From Nemopilema nomurai (Eukaryota; Cnidaria; Scyphozoa; Rhizostomeae; Rhizostomatidae): a DNA stretch of 64,000 nucleotides. The stretch is taken from NCBI GenBank assembly GCA_003864495.1, contig ML133394.1:1674001-1738000 (forward strand), given 5' to 3'. Position 1 is the first letter of the stretch. Each line of letters opens with the position of its first letter. The position numbers and the translations under genes are program-made. Below the pieces are notes generated by a model. That model saw only the letters and a program-made list of their open reading frames with translations. It did not search any database and was not told the origin of the DNA. This document shows positions 12,587-24,739 of the stretch, in pieces.

Positions 12587-14825
12587 ATGGGCAAGGATTA
12601 CTACAAAGTTCTCAACATCCCGAAAAGTGCAACAGTTGATGAAGTTAAAAAGGCGTACCGAAAGTTGGCCTTGAAGTACCACCCTGACAAAAACAAAGGC
12701 AGCAAAGAAGCTGAAGAAAAATTTAAAGAAGTCGCAGAAGCTTATGAAGCATTGAGTGACCCGCAAAAAAGAGAAATTTACGACAGATATGGAGAGGAAG
12801 GACTGAAAGGAAATCATGGAGCGGGCCCTTCCAGTTTCCAGATGCCAGGAGAAAGCTTTTCATTCACGTCATTTAACATCGATCCAAATCAAACTTTCAG
12901 GACAGTTTTTGGAGATGAAGACCCTTTCGCAAGTATAAGAATTTTGTTGTTATGTTGCCTGATGAATTTAAAAAATATGATAGCTAGTCGTAAACTAGAT
13001 TAATTTATGGGTCTTAATATTTTGTAGGCTAAACGGGTACATTATAAAGACCAATAGAGTCATCATTTAGGGGTTGTTGCCCAATATGGGCAAGGTTTGG
13101 ATATGATGCAAATAAATGTGAAAATGAGCTAAATGTGGGACCAGCTAGTCTATTGCACACAAGAAACAATTGTAGTTTGATGTCAATTCAAATTTTAAAT
13201 GACAAAAATTATACCTTTTGTAGAATGCCCAGTTTATTTTTCTTACTGCCTTTCACCTTACTCCAACTGTTGCGATGTGAAAATGGAATAATGTAAGCTC
13301 TCAAGCCTAGATTCAAACATAAAGCTGTCATCATTGTTAAGAATAACTCTAATATTGATTGAAAAAGATGATATTTTTCAAGTCATTTTTTTCAAATGCT
13401 AGACATCTTTGAAAATCTTGGAGGCATTGGTGGCTTTCCTGGCTTTAGCCATACTGGACGAAGCAGAGGACGAGGAAAACCAGGTCATCCTGTGAATACT
13501 ATGGAGTTTGAGGACATTCCATTTTCTTCTTCAAAGCCAAAGCAAGATCCTCCAATACAGTATGATCTTTTTGTGACATACGAAGAATTGTTTACTGGCA
13601 CTAAAAAGAAAATGAAGGTAAGGTGCATGGTTATTTTTTTCTATATTGTATTACCTCGCACTGCAAAGTCAGATCTGATTATATGATCCTTTTTCTTTTA
13701 TCATGATCGTTTACACTAGGGGCAAAGAAGTAAAGTAAGCAAAAGCAAATAGTTTGTACAGAAAACTATACATCTGTTCACATCACATTTGAGTGGAAGT
13801 GAAATAGAGCGACCATATTACTTGTCAGATATAAAATCTTCTTTCTAAATTTTTAAACATTTTAGGGAACTATTTTCAGATAAAGGTATTCTTTTTCACT
13901 TTAAATGCATTTTTCCAACATCAACTTCACCCTGCATAGCTGTATGATGTTTGGTTTGCTTCACTTTTCGCTACAGTGTGAATGCAGCCTAAGAAGGAGC
14001 AACTGTTTAATGCTATAACTGGTTTAATGTTTTTTCTTTATACTGAAAAAACCCTTGTAAATGCAGCCCCCCCCCCATATAAGCTGCACCCTAAGTTTGG
14101 GGTACCAAATTGAGAAAAAAGTTTGGTCCAATGCTTTGCATTGAATATATTAAAAAATTTGAGAATCCATGAAATTCATCTTCACCATCAAACAGTCCAA
14201 AAGCTGCTATATGTGCAGCTCATATGCTGGTTTTATAATGATTGTATCATTTCAAGTACCTGTTACCAGTTTCTGCATTGTCCCATGTTCACTGCCTTTC
14301 CTGTAATAAAATTTTACACAATCTGAATTTGTTATTGTTGTTTTGTTTTAGGTCTCAAGAAGGGTTTTAAATCCTGATGGTTATACAACAAGTGAAGAGC
14401 AGAAAATTCTGGAAATAACTGTTAAGAAAGGTTGGAAAGAAGGAACCAAAATCACTTTTCCAAAGGAAGGACATCAAAGTCGGGATAAAGTTCCTGCTGA
14501 TATTGTATTTGTAATAAGGGACAAGGAACACCCATTATTCAAAAGAGACAAGGAAAATAACTTGCTTTACACAGCAAGGATTTCTCTACGACAAGCTTTA
14601 ACTGGTACACATTTAGAAATAAAAACCATCAGTGGCAAAGCTGTCAAGGTCCCAGTTGATGAGATTGTAACTCCTACAACATCAAAGATTATTCGCAGTG
14701 GAGGTCTTCCATTGCCAAAGCATCCAGATCAATTGGGAGACTTGCTGATTTCATTTGATATTCAGTTTCCGAATCATTTGTCACATAGAACCAAGGAGGC
14801 ACTGCTTCAACTTCTTCCAGAATAG
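12587..14825 (+). CDS. DNAJB1: Class B Hsp40 (DNAJB1/4/5-type) co-chaperone
   Basis: Stimulates Hsp70 ATPase activity and delivers substrates; cytosol and nucleus. Exons: 12587-12932, 13403-13617, 14352-14825 (stop TAG), giving 344 residues against about 340 for human DNAJB1. The start is MGKDYYKVL, the family's usual N-terminus; an in-frame ATG 15 bp upstream (MKRLK) is less likely. The J domain (about 1-70) has HPD at 32-34. A short Gly/Phe-rich linker follows, then the two beta-barrel substrate-binding domains with [23 protein letters not shown] and ARISLRQAL, and the C-terminal dimerisation segment. No Cys-rich zinc-finger region is present, which makes it class B. It is transcribed divergently from the BAG gene across about 490 bp with HSEs. 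It is a DNAJB1/4/5 ancestor-type gene; the exact vertebrate paralogue cannot be chosen. A possible ATTAAA polyadenylation signal is at 15009-15014. Confidence 0.95.
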
Positions 14826-15600
14826 ATTTGTCTTTGTAGCAAAATGTAGTAGAATCTTGCTAATTTATACCTCTGAGCTGGACATTTTCAACGTAAAATT
14901 TTTCAGAGGATATATCCCTATCTTTTCTGAGGTCAAAAGCTTCCCAACCAAGTCCAGGTAGATTGAACTCCAGCTAAGTAAAGCTGAACTGTAGATACAA
15001 GCCTTAGAATTAAAGTGAATGGAAATTGATGCCATTTTATGCATAACACCAACCTCTTGCTTTTGTAACCATTGGTTGTCCACAGTTTCCTTCCATGTCA
15101 AATTTGTGCCCACCTGTATGATCTGCAAAATCAGATATTTATGGTTTGTTCTGCTTTAATTGTGTGTTTACTGTAAATCTGGTGGAAATGGTGTGAAATT
15201 TGGCGTTTTTAGTTAAAATTTGATTTGCTTATTTTAAAAATGATCGGTGGCTGCTATTTGGTTTTATCCATTCTTTCTGCCTGTCATTTTTCAATTTTCA
15301 TCGCAAACTTAGGTTTCTCCTAAAAAATGTCATTTCCTGGCAAGTTTGTTAATGGAACAGTGTCCTTTTCATTGTTATGTCTACAATATAACAGTAAATG
15401 CACAGTAATTAAGCCATTGATTCAGAGTGATTTGAAACCGCCTTATTATAACCACCGTATTTCCCGATGTATAACCCTCATGGGAGATAATCCTTTAAAG
15501 AGGCCCCCAGTTATACCAACAGATAACCCTTATCTGAATATAACCTCCATAAATGTGTCACTTTTTTGTTTGGTACCCTTTTAATTTTTTTAACAGATTC
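14826..15600. other. 3' flank of the Hsp40 gene
   Basis: 3' UTR and intergenic sequence. No coding potential that I can support. Confidence 0.5.
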
Positions 15601-16490
15601 CTTTCCGTGCCCACTCTTCTAAGCATTTTGTTTGTTAGTTGATCAGTCCAAGATTTTCTAAACATAATTGGTGCCTTCTGGTGTTTTTCCTTGCAATTTG
15701 AAAGTTCCTTTGCTAGTCTGATTCTCCGTTTTGTTTCAAGTCATATTAACCGTTTTCTGTGATATAGTTTCTCTAGTGGCAAAGCTTGTCAACCTGGCGA
15801 ATTCGTTCCAATGAGTAGACTACACTAAGGGTCTTGCTTCATGCCTACTACAATGCACACGGTCCTTTTGCAATTCATTTATAATCCTTCTTTCCTGTTT
15901 TCAGTCGCTACCTTGTCAAAGACATTCTGCAGTCCTTGTTGAGATTTTGCAAGAAGCGTAGTACCATTTCCAAATCGCAGGTTTTTCTGGCTGTAATCAC
16001 CAAGAATGACTTCCTCCAAATCATGTAGCTCTCTGAAGACTTTTCCCCTTATATGTTAAACAGGTATGGAGAAAAATAAATCCTTGTCTTACACCTCTCT
16101 TGATTTTGACATTGTCACAATTTGTTGTCCACGGGCATACAAGCTGTTTGATCCCAATAGAAGTTACTGGTGACGCGAAGGTCTTTGCCATCTAAACCTA
16201 GTGTCTGCATGTCTCGAAAATTTTTCGCGGTGGACTTCGTCGAATTCCTTCCTATAGTCTATAAAACAAAGATATATATCTTTCTGCATCTCTTTTGCTC
16301 TTTCAGCCAGGAACCGAAACACAAACATGGCATTCCTTGTACCAGCATCTTCCATAGAATCCCACTGATCTTCGCAAATCCTCACCAAATTTATTTTCTG
16401 ATCTTCGTTTCGAGCTCTGTACATGATGCTTTTCAGAATCAATGTGGTCATCTGACTCGTCAATTTTATTGTTGTTTCTGATAAGCAAAA
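15600..16490 (-). mobile_element. Decayed non-LTR retrotransposon (LINE) reverse transcriptase fragment
   Basis: Reading the minus strand from about 16490 down to 15700 gives remnants of a LINE reverse transcriptase spread over several frames. CFIDYRKEFDEVHREK (about 16280-16225) is the catalytic palm motif with FIDY. A segment reading KIKRGVRQG (about 16118-16085) is the block that follows it. RELHDLEEVILGDYSQKN (about 16035-15980) and a degraded ITENG-containing stretch near 15760 come after. Frameshifts and stops interrupt it, no endonuclease domain is seen, and it is surely inactive. Confidence 0.8.
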
Positions 16491-16499
16491 TGTGACACC

Positions 16500-19177
16500 C
16501 AGCTTTTTGGTAGTGCGATGAATAAAGATTTCAGAATTGTAGGACCATGGAAGTTCTTTATTTTGATTGGCTTGTTTCCCCTGTTGCCTTTGTATAGTTC
16601 GTCAATGTAGCCCGTTCACCATTCCAACACATTTTCTTTTTTCCATAATGATGGGCCCATCTTTAGATCATATGCATCTAGAGAAAGCTGAAGATCTGTA
16701 ACCACCGATTTCTTTTTTCTTTGGTGCATTTTTGCTGAATCCCTTTGTTTGTGTTTTTCTTTCTGTCCACATTCTGCATTGAGCAAAGCTTTCTTTTGCT
16801 TGAGTTCCTCTTGCAAAATTTGTTTGTCAAATGTCCTATACTCTGTGCTTCTACAACAAACTAATAACGTTTTTTTCATAATGTCTACAATTTCCGATGA
16901 CATCTATTTCGTTTCCTTAGTAAAACTCTCTTTGCCGCAAAACAACTAATTTTTGAAGCTTTTTCGACTTTCCGACTCAAGGGTTGACTTTGCCATTAGC
17001 TTCATGATTTTCATCTCCGTGCTTTACGACCTTCAAAAGAAGACAGCAGCTGACATGTATATTTTCTCGCTCAGTCTTTTTAAATGTGCACATTATATGC
17101 TTTTGCAGCAGTCAAAGCACAAAGTAAAGTATGCACATAGAGAGTAAAAGGTGTGCATGTAGAGAAAGGAATACGGCTCTCCGAAACCATGCTCTCAGCT
17201 TATTCAACTAATATTCAAATGACTGTTAGGTCTTGTGTCTAGAGTCTACAAAGTCAGATGGGTTTTGTTGGCAGTTGCAGTAATATCATTTATGTGACCT
17301 TTCCTTTCTATATCATGTGCGATGATAAAGCCAATGGATACTAATGTTCCGTTTGTCGTTTGCGTGCTTTACAAGACTTTTCATTTATATCATTAATGTT
17401 GTCTGTCATTTAACCTTATTGAAACACTTGCCACTTCCTTCAGCGCTCTGAATTACGAAAGCCCAGTTGCACCCTTTAGTAGTTTCTTCCATTAGCCGTA
17501 GTTAAGTGTTACAACGTGCTTATCCTATCAGCAAATAATAAAACAGTGCATAGGCATTTCATCTCTGCATAAATACAATCGAAGTAGACCCGGTTCGGAG
17601 CCTTGAGGTACCACAGATAGCACTTTGACTTGGTGTTATTCAAAACCAGGCTTCGTGGTCCATCTCTTAGAAATGCATGTGTCCACTTCAGATCCTAAGG
17701 GTCCACTTCTTATTCGCGTCTCATCTTTAGCTGGCGTCAAAGTATATCGTGGTATTTCAAGTACTTTAAAGAATATGTTCTAATGAACCATTTAAAATAT
17801 GTTTACAAGACTAGGAATAGCTGACTGATTTGGTCTCAGCTGATTTGGATCACCTACAATACGAGATTTCAAATTTTTTCTGTTTGTTCAAGGCCCAAAG
17901 TGTCATAAGAAGATCGCAATTTCTTCCAATTAGCCAGATGCAAGTAACCAAGAAGAAACTCCCTATTTAGGTTGAGCTAATTAAGAATTAATTGTCTGTT
18001 ATAATCGAGTCCAATTTATTTGGAAGTTTTGCTGGTTCAATCTTGCCTTAGGCACTTTTCCATCAAATAGATCTTCATATGGGCAAGTTTTTTTGTTATG
18101 AACAGTTTAGTTTCAGTACTTGCCAATCCAATTGAAATTGTTGCCCATATCTAGAAATGTTGATATCTCCACCATTTATGGGAAACGGGATTTCAACTGT
18201 TCACAACATATGTTCAAATATTATACACCCGACCATTTTTTAAGATCTAGGATTACACTATGCACAGCAACCTAGACACAGAGAGAGCTGGTCAGAAAGC
18301 AAGAGATATTTTTTTCTCACAGAAAAGCATCCCCAACACTTTTCATCATCTTTCACTGGCTGTAAGCATTCTCAAAAAGGAATCACGACATTACACTTCT
18401 ACCTGTTTTCTACAAAATACCTTGCAATCTGGCATTTGAAGGAAAGAAATTTCGCCATACAAGGCAGTTGAAGCTCATGAGTAGGTTTGCGAAGAGCATG
18501 GGCCTAATATAGCCCGTTCATATCATTGATCTCAAAAGTATCTTCTTTCGAAATCAGTGGCTCATTTTCCCACTATTAAACTAAGCACCATAAGAGCTAG
18601 GACATAGCCTAAATTGCGGACTGGGAATGCTTATACTCAGATCAAGTGCAATAATCATTCTAGATAAAGTGTACTGATTTGACGCCACAACTCAAACGGT
18701 AATGTGACGTCACTTTTATCTTCTTCAAAGTAGCTCATTTCTCGACGAGCCAAAGTGGGGCCTGCTTGCAGTATCTGAGCGGAGATTATTTGTTGCCAAA
18801 AGTTGAGAAGGAAGAAGCCAAAATTTGAGAAGGAAGAAACTTTTTTGTCAAGATTTTGCTGATCAAGAAGAATTCAAGGATTCAAAGTGCTCTTTTCTGC
18901 TCTTAAATTTAACGAAGCTTGCAAAGATTTGGCTGATAAAACAGAATCGTTAGGAGTCATTTCAGCTCTGAAGAGTACTGCCCGACTCAACCGAAAGAAC
19001 TCGCATCGAAAGGTCTAGCACCTCGTTGCCCAAGGAAGATTCGAGAGATTTGCACACATCAGGCTGCTACTTAGCTTGGTTACGAGAAGTCGCAACGCTT
19101 TTTGCACAAAGTTGCGTCCAGTTACATAGAATTTGGACTCATTTCCTATAGAACACCTGAAGCTAAGGGAGGCAGAG
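16500..19177. other. Intergenic
   Basis: No supported gene. A minus-strand Lys/Glu-rich open frame (16616-16903) next to the LINE fragment may be part of the same insertion but shows no recognisable motif. The stretch just before 19178 is presumably the promoter and 5' UTR of the next gene. Confidence 0.45.
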
Positions 19178-21582
19178 ATGAACTTGGATAAAAATTCATT
19201 GATTGGAGTTGCTGTGGGCTCAGCAACAGCTGCACTTTGCAGTTATGCGTATTATTTGTACAACGAGAGAAGGAAAATAAGTAACAGAAGGGACAAACAA
19301 TGCCAGGTGTACCAGCCAACGGTATGTCACTCAAGATGATTCCAGTTAGAACACTACAAATGTTTCTTCAGATAAATTATAAGATTAAGAAAGAATCATC
19401 TAATTATGCAGATAAAATTTACCTGTGACAATCTATATCTTTTTGTACGAATCCGTATGAATAAACAAAGAAAAGTTAAGGCTCAAAAGTAAACAGAAAC
19501 GTTCAAGAACATCCTTGAGAAAGACTTTGCATTCTTGTTGCAACAGGAGCAAATAATCAATATCAATATCAAATAAATTTTCCTTTATCGGAAGTATTTC
19601 TGTTTTAATGAGAGTTTACAGGTACGCAGAAGTGATCAAAGAAAAATTTGATTACCAAAACAGGCCTCAGCCTTTCATTCTACACTTAACAGCAAATCGG
19701 TTAAGATGGCTCTTTAGATGGCAAATTTGTTTTTTATCTAGAGTCACTTTATTTCTAACGATTCCAGGATGTCTAAAATTCAAAATATCTCGCAAGTCTA
19801 GTTGCATGAGATCTATTTCATTAGAAAATTGACTAAAATTTATTGTAACAAATAATGGTTATATTTGCAACAGAAGCGCAATAGTGGCACCCAGGTTCCT
19901 CGAATTGCCACTTCAAACAAAGATGTCCAAGTTCGCCCTCTACAACTTGATAAAAGGGTGCAATTCAAGTTGCCAGTTGTGTCCACATCCACGCAGGCTG
20001 ACCTTGACAGCGAGGTCCAGGAAACGAAGGATGTCTCAAGCCATGTTTCTGTAGCGGATTTTGGCAGCCTAAAATCAGTGGCTAGCCAAACAGAGGAACA
20101 ATACCTTCAATCCTGTTTCGTTCCATCTTCCGATGGCTTGGACGGTATGTGGTATTGATCGCTAATAAACACAGGCCTACTGGATATGATAACTTTACTC
20201 TTGACATAGCTTTTAGATGCATTCACTGCTTTTAATGCCAGTATAATTTTACATTAGGAAGAAACGGCAAGGTTGGGATGCAAGAAAAGCTTTGAAAAAT
20301 ATGCCATGTTCAAAGATTACTTTCAAAGTTTTGTCTCTGCTACGTCTTTAAGAAGAATCCTCATTTCAATTAAAGCGCCTTTAATTTACGTCTCCGAATT
20401 CTGACAAATGACTGAAAACTGTACATTTTCCAAGCAGCAATCTAAAGAAACTTGTAAAGAATTTTTTGACTTTTGATGCTTAGCTATTTATATAGCTTAT
20501 TTGTCTGCGTTGACATCTAAAGACACATGGCCACCAATAAGAAACTTGTCTAGATGATGTGCATCAAAATTATGTGCGCTTCTCTTGCACGGTGAATAAA
20601 GTTTTACTTCTAATCCTTTTCCATTTAGACTGTGATGTTTTCTATGATGCACTTGAGAGTCCATCTCAAGAAATGCCTAAATACGATTATGTTGTTTCAA
20701 AAACCTCCTCCATAATGGGCCACTTGAGGTGCATGATGGGACCATTCCAGTCATTGGTGGAAGACAAAAATACAAGCAGAACCAGTGATAGAGCACATTG
20801 GGGATCTGACGTGGCTCAATCCACGCCTCAGAGGTCTTCGATTCGAAACACAGATTCACTTGATGATGCTGTCGAGGTGAGGATCATTACGTTTGGACCA
20901 TGGAAATTTGGATTCCTCTCTTTTTCGAAGCTTTCCGCTATTTTTTAGAGCTTCTCTTTCGGTCTTTTTTTGTGGGGGGCGAGGTAGAGTTTTATGTTTC
21001 ATTCAGCTTCTAGTTAGGGATCTGGAACACAGGCTATCAGTTTGAAGCTAAGGAAAACTCAACTTTGTAATTTTCACCATATTATTAACATCCAAATATC
21101 ATTACAAGATTATCATTCATCAACAACTCAACAACTCCTCCTAAATTACAATAACAAGGCTTTTTTAATACTATTTACAGTGCACATGTGCAATTACAAC
21201 AATAGAGTGATAAACAAAGTATCATATTCACTTTCTGCATAGGAAAGTGTCTCAGAGTATTTTTTAGCTAAGCCTTTCTCTGTCCCAGGACACTTCTCTC
21301 TCTTTTCTCTCAATAGGGGCGTAAGGACTAAGGAAGTCAGGGAGGCCATGTCCCTCACTTTTTGCAAGCGATGCAAAAGTGCCCCTGCCAGACGCCCCTT
21401 TGAAGTAAAAACTGGGAGTAGTCATGTGCCCCATTTTCACTTTCCTTTTAATGCTTCTTACGTCAATATATCTCGTGTTTTTTCCCTTATACAATGTCCT
21501 TCATCCGAGATACAGGTCCTGATATTGGCCTTCTTTCCATTTTTTCTAGTATGAAATCGACGACATCGCCTCACTGTTTTGA
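19178..21582 (+). CDS. Unrecognised single-pass membrane protein with FFAT-like motif
   Basis: Exons: 19178-19321, 19874-20144, 20629-20876, 21550-21582 (stop TGA), giving 231 residues; all junctions are GT-AG and in frame. The start is the first ATG (MNLDKN); the frame upstream of it has no ATG. Residues about 7-28 form one hydrophobic segment (LIGVAVGSATAALCSYAYYLY) followed by Arg/Lys (NERRK), as in signal-anchored outer-mitochondrial or ER proteins. The rest is polar and probably disordered. After an acidic lead-in, residues 142-148 read VFYDALE, close to the FFAT consensus EFFDAxE that binds VAP-A/B at the ER; the FYDAL core also occurs in oxysterol-binding proteins. STQAD and SQTEE could be dynein light-chain type anchors, but that is weak. 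I do not recognise the family. The last, 33-bp exon is the least certain. Confidence 0.62.
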
Positions 21583-21591
21583 AAAAAAACA

Positions 21592-21887
21592 GTAAGTGGT
21601 TTTTTCCTAATTGTTTGCTGACTAAATAGCCAGATGAGAAGCTTCAGCTTTTTTCTAATGAAATATTCCTGAATTTAAGTTGCTACAAAGGCTTTTTAAG
21701 CAAGGAATGACGTCATGATTCCCAGACATGTTTAAAGCCTTAAACGAATGATTTTTTTTAAAGACGAAAAAGTTAAATTACTTATGTTCTCTAGCGTATG
21801 AAGCACACAGAAACTTTTAAGTATAATCAAAGCCAATTTTTAAGAATCACCTTTTACGTTTCTAATAATGCCCTCTTTTTCTTCTAG
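21592..21887 (+). other. Possible 3' UTR intron
   Basis: A strong donor (GTAAGT at 21592) lies only 10 bp after the TGA of the FFAT-motif gene, and a good pyrimidine-rich acceptor (CTTCTAG) ends at 21887. An intron this close to the stop would not trigger nonsense-mediated decay under the 50-55 nt rule. Confidence 0.35.
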
Positions 21888-23510
21888 GTGTTGTATGGCT
21901 GCGTCAATTAAGACGCTTTTATACTGTAAACTTTAAACTCACAAAGTGACTGTTCTTAGTTGAAATAGAAATAGTACCAGGGGGCTTCCAATGGTCTCTG
22001 TTGAAGGAAAAGGAGCAAAATACTAACCCTGCACTAAAATGTTGAACCTCACTGTCGAAACTTTTGTTCGTGTAATCGGTTCTCTTTGTCTGTGACGTCT
22101 CACTTTGGCAGCTTGAGTCAACTTACTTCGTGACTTGAATCAGGTTGGCAAAAGTGATGACGTCACTTCAAAGAGAATATGAAAACAGCTCAAATGTCCC
22201 TAACCTTCCCTTAATACCCTGCGCATAACCGCCTCTCAAACATTTTGACCATCCTCTTTTCTTCAATAAAGACCTCTGGAAGTTCCTTGTGTAATTTGTT
22301 CTATGAATAATAAAAAAAGTTGTCCGGATTCTCTCTGCATTTGATCTCCGAAACTTTAAATTAAATGACCGCTTCATGAAAGGACTAGAAACATTTTTTG
22401 CCATTTTGGATTCGTGCATCAAAGAAAGAATACCAAATTCGTTGCAAAAATTGGTCGAATTAGATTCTAGAAAGGGGTGCTGCCTAAGGTTATGACTAAG
22501 AATTTACATTGCTTTGAAAATCAACTAAAAGACGTCTGGAACAGCAAAATATTTCAATGCTACAAAGTTGCATATCTCAACCCCTTTGAAAGGGCCATGA
22601 AAATAAATTAGCTGTCTTGTAAGTTTGGTTATTACCAATCCAAAGGTTTGTCAGCAGCAAGGTGTCAACCAACTATTCGAGCCTCTAATCTACAAGAATT
22701 CTGCTTGGATTGCCAAACTTCAATTTTCTAAGTGTTTACCCGTTCCTCTGTTTTTCAATAGCCCCCTTCTTTACTTCGGAAAGCCGTATTGTACCAACCG
22801 GTTTAAGATCTGAAATGAAACAATTTAGCCTGAAGTGAAGAATGAAAATAATCTTTTTGTTCCATATTTTACATATTGAAAATTTAAATTTAATCAATGG
22901 AGGCAAGGCCCCCGATTTGAAAATACACTGCAACTCAATTCAATTCAGGCGTGCAGATTGATCGTTTAGTCAAAGTGATCACATGAGCGCCGCATCGTCT
23001 TGTATCACACAACATGCAGTGACATTTTAAGTGATCACATGAACTCTGTTGTTCTCAACCTTGATTGGATGGCTAGGAGTTTCTACCTCTAGGTAGCCCA
23101 GTCCCCTGAGCTAAGCTGCGTTTTAACTCCGTTGATTTACTTTAGCTTCCTTTTTTTAAGATGTGGCTTATCAATAGAACCAAGATAAAATAAAATAAGA
23201 GTTATCTTATTTTATCTTGATAGAACTAGTAATTGTGGGAGACACCATATTTAGTTATCAATTTCGAACTGTCTCCTAAGTTGATTATGGTTAATTGAAG
23301 GCTGCATGCTCTGCACATTTATTCCAAAGTAGTAGGCACATTGCCAATAATGCGATGCGTCGGACCAATAACTGGAGTAACCTTATTGCGTCATCTCAGT
23401 AGCTCTATTGTAGGAAAATCTACTTGGCGCTTTACAATATGGCAGCATTCAAGTGCACACTGTTTATGAAGACTTGTTTCAATCGCCAATCTCATGATGT
23501 TAATTTTTCT
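21888..23510. other. Intergenic with a short hairpin
   Basis: No coding region. An AT-rich inverted repeat at 23181-23219 (CAAGATAAAATAA paired with TTATTTTATCTTG) would fold into a short hairpin. Confidence 0.45.
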
Positions 23511-23519
23511 TCTAACCCT

Positions 23520-23797
23520 TAAACCTGGTTTCCTTAAAACTTTAAGTGACGGCGACCCACCGGCGACATCCTTGTGGCGCTTAACTTCTTGCACCGGCTG
23601 CATCGAGTGGCCGTCACTTGGCCGTCACTTGGCCGTCACTTGGCCGTCACTTGGCTGTCACTTGGCCGTCACTTGGCCGTCACTTTGCCGTCACTTGACC
23701 GTCACTTGGCCGTCGCTTGGCCGTCACTTGGCCGTCACTTGACCGTCACTTGGGCGTCACTTGGCCGTCACAAGAGTGATATGGAAACCAGGCTTTC
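23520..23797. mobile_element. Foldback element with CCTGGTTTCC ends
   Basis: CCTGGTTTCC at 23524-23533 is mirrored by GGAAACCAGG at 23783-23792. Between them lie a short GTGACGGCGAC-type stretch and the 11-bp minisatellite. It resembles the element at 59790-60215 in its CCTGG-type ends and GTCGGCGAC-like interior, and is probably a non-autonomous DNA transposon. Confidence 0.5.
23609..23771. repeat. 11-bp minisatellite (GGCCGTCACTT), about 15 copies
   Basis: Unit GGCCGTCACTT repeated about 15 times head to tail, with variants GGCTGTCACTT, GACCGTCACTT, GGCCGTCGCTT and GGGCGTCACTT. The open frames across it result from the repeat and are not genes. Confidence 0.9.
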
Positions 23798-23799
23798 TA

Positions 23800-24320
23800 T
23801 GCAAGTTTATACGTTCTCACTTTTCTTCCAATCCCTCTTTCGATGTAGAATCGCTGTTCTTGTTTATAGTTCTCTCGGAAAATATGAATGAAGAACTTTT
23901 TGAAATTTTCAATAGGGGTGAATCTAAAAAACAGCAACTCTTGAATCGTGAATGAATCTTCAAATAAGAACTGATTGTCTATCTTCTTTATTTCTTCACT
24001 TTGGTAAGCAGGTGAATGTACCGACCAAAATTCAACTCTTGTCTGTCAATGTATAACATATTTGACTGTTATATATTGTGATTTCGGCAGTTTTATCAGT
24101 ATGGTCTGTCAATTTCGAGCAAACGAGATATTTCCTACCAAAAATTGTCCTTGAAATATAATATTTTATATTTACTATAAAAAGTCAAGATACTCATTTA
24201 CCGACAACCCATAACATTAACGGACCAACTTTTTAAAAGTGGGTCCTCCCGGTAGGTGCGCCCCACTGAACAGTAAATTTTTATGACGGGGGTTTGGTCC
24301 CTAAATCTATGCCTTGGTCC
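23800..24320. other. Intergenic
   Basis: AT-rich sequence; nothing supported. Confidence 0.4.
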
Positions 24321-24322
24321 CT

Positions 24323-24330
24323 TATAAAAA
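24323..24330 (+). promoter_or_regulatory. TATA box ahead of a putative small gene
   Basis: TATAAAAA, 77 bp upstream of the ATG at 24407. The spacing suits a transcription start near 24355. Confidence 0.35.
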
Positions 24331-24406
24331 GGCCTGCTTTCTTATTTGGCGCGAATCCGTACTTGCCCGATTATTGGCTGAAAAGAGGCAGAACATAATC
24401 GAGGCT

Positions 24407-24711
24407 ATGTTTCGTGACTTGTGGCTCGAAAACTCGAAAGCTGCAAAAGCCGAATTGTCGAATTTGCCGGGAAACTTTGAGCAACCGCAGGCGACACTTG
24501 GATTTGCCGTCCTTGACCAAGATTGCGCTAAAGTCGATAGGAAGGTCCTAAAGTGGTTTGAAGTCCGTATCATTAGGAATCTGAACGGTGAGTCTTTCGA
24601 AGGATTTGACGATCGTGAAAATGATAACGTCTCGTGACAACAGTATAACGTATTGGTTCAGTTTTAGGTTCTCGTGTGGGTTTAATAAGAATTTATAAGT
24701 TTTTTGGCTGA
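24407..24711 (+). CDS. Putative small two-exon gene, function unknown
   Basis: Exons 24407-24587 and 24668-24711 (stop TGA) would encode 74 residues beginning MFRDLWLENSKAAK. Support is structural: a TATA box about 80 bp upstream, a consensus donor (GTGAGT at 24588), an acceptor at 24666-24667 with only a weak pyrimidine tract, frame kept across the 80-bp intron, and AATAAA 12 bp after the stop. The first exon looks more protein-like and less AT-rich than its surroundings. The product is charged, has no signal peptide, membrane segment or motif that I recognise, and could equally be a fragment of a mobile element. Confidence is low. Confidence 0.3.
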
Positions 24712-24723
24712 ACAAGAATTTAT

Positions 24724-24729
24724 AATAAA
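24724..24729 (+). terminator. Polyadenylation signal of the putative small gene
   Basis: AATAAA 12 bp after the predicted stop codon. Confidence 0.3.
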
Positions 24730-24739
24730 TCGGTAGCTT

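Noticed and set aside
12301..12594. 97-residue minus-strand frame in the BAG/DNAJB promoter
   Set aside because: Overlaps the HSE region and the DNAJB start; no protein character.
16616..16903. 95-residue minus-strand Lys-rich frame beside the LINE fragment
   Set aside because: No recognisable domain or splice context; possibly LINE flank, but not supported as a gene.
23494..23891. Overlapping plus-strand frames rich in WPSLGRHL repeats
   Set aside because: Artefact of the 11-bp minisatellite.
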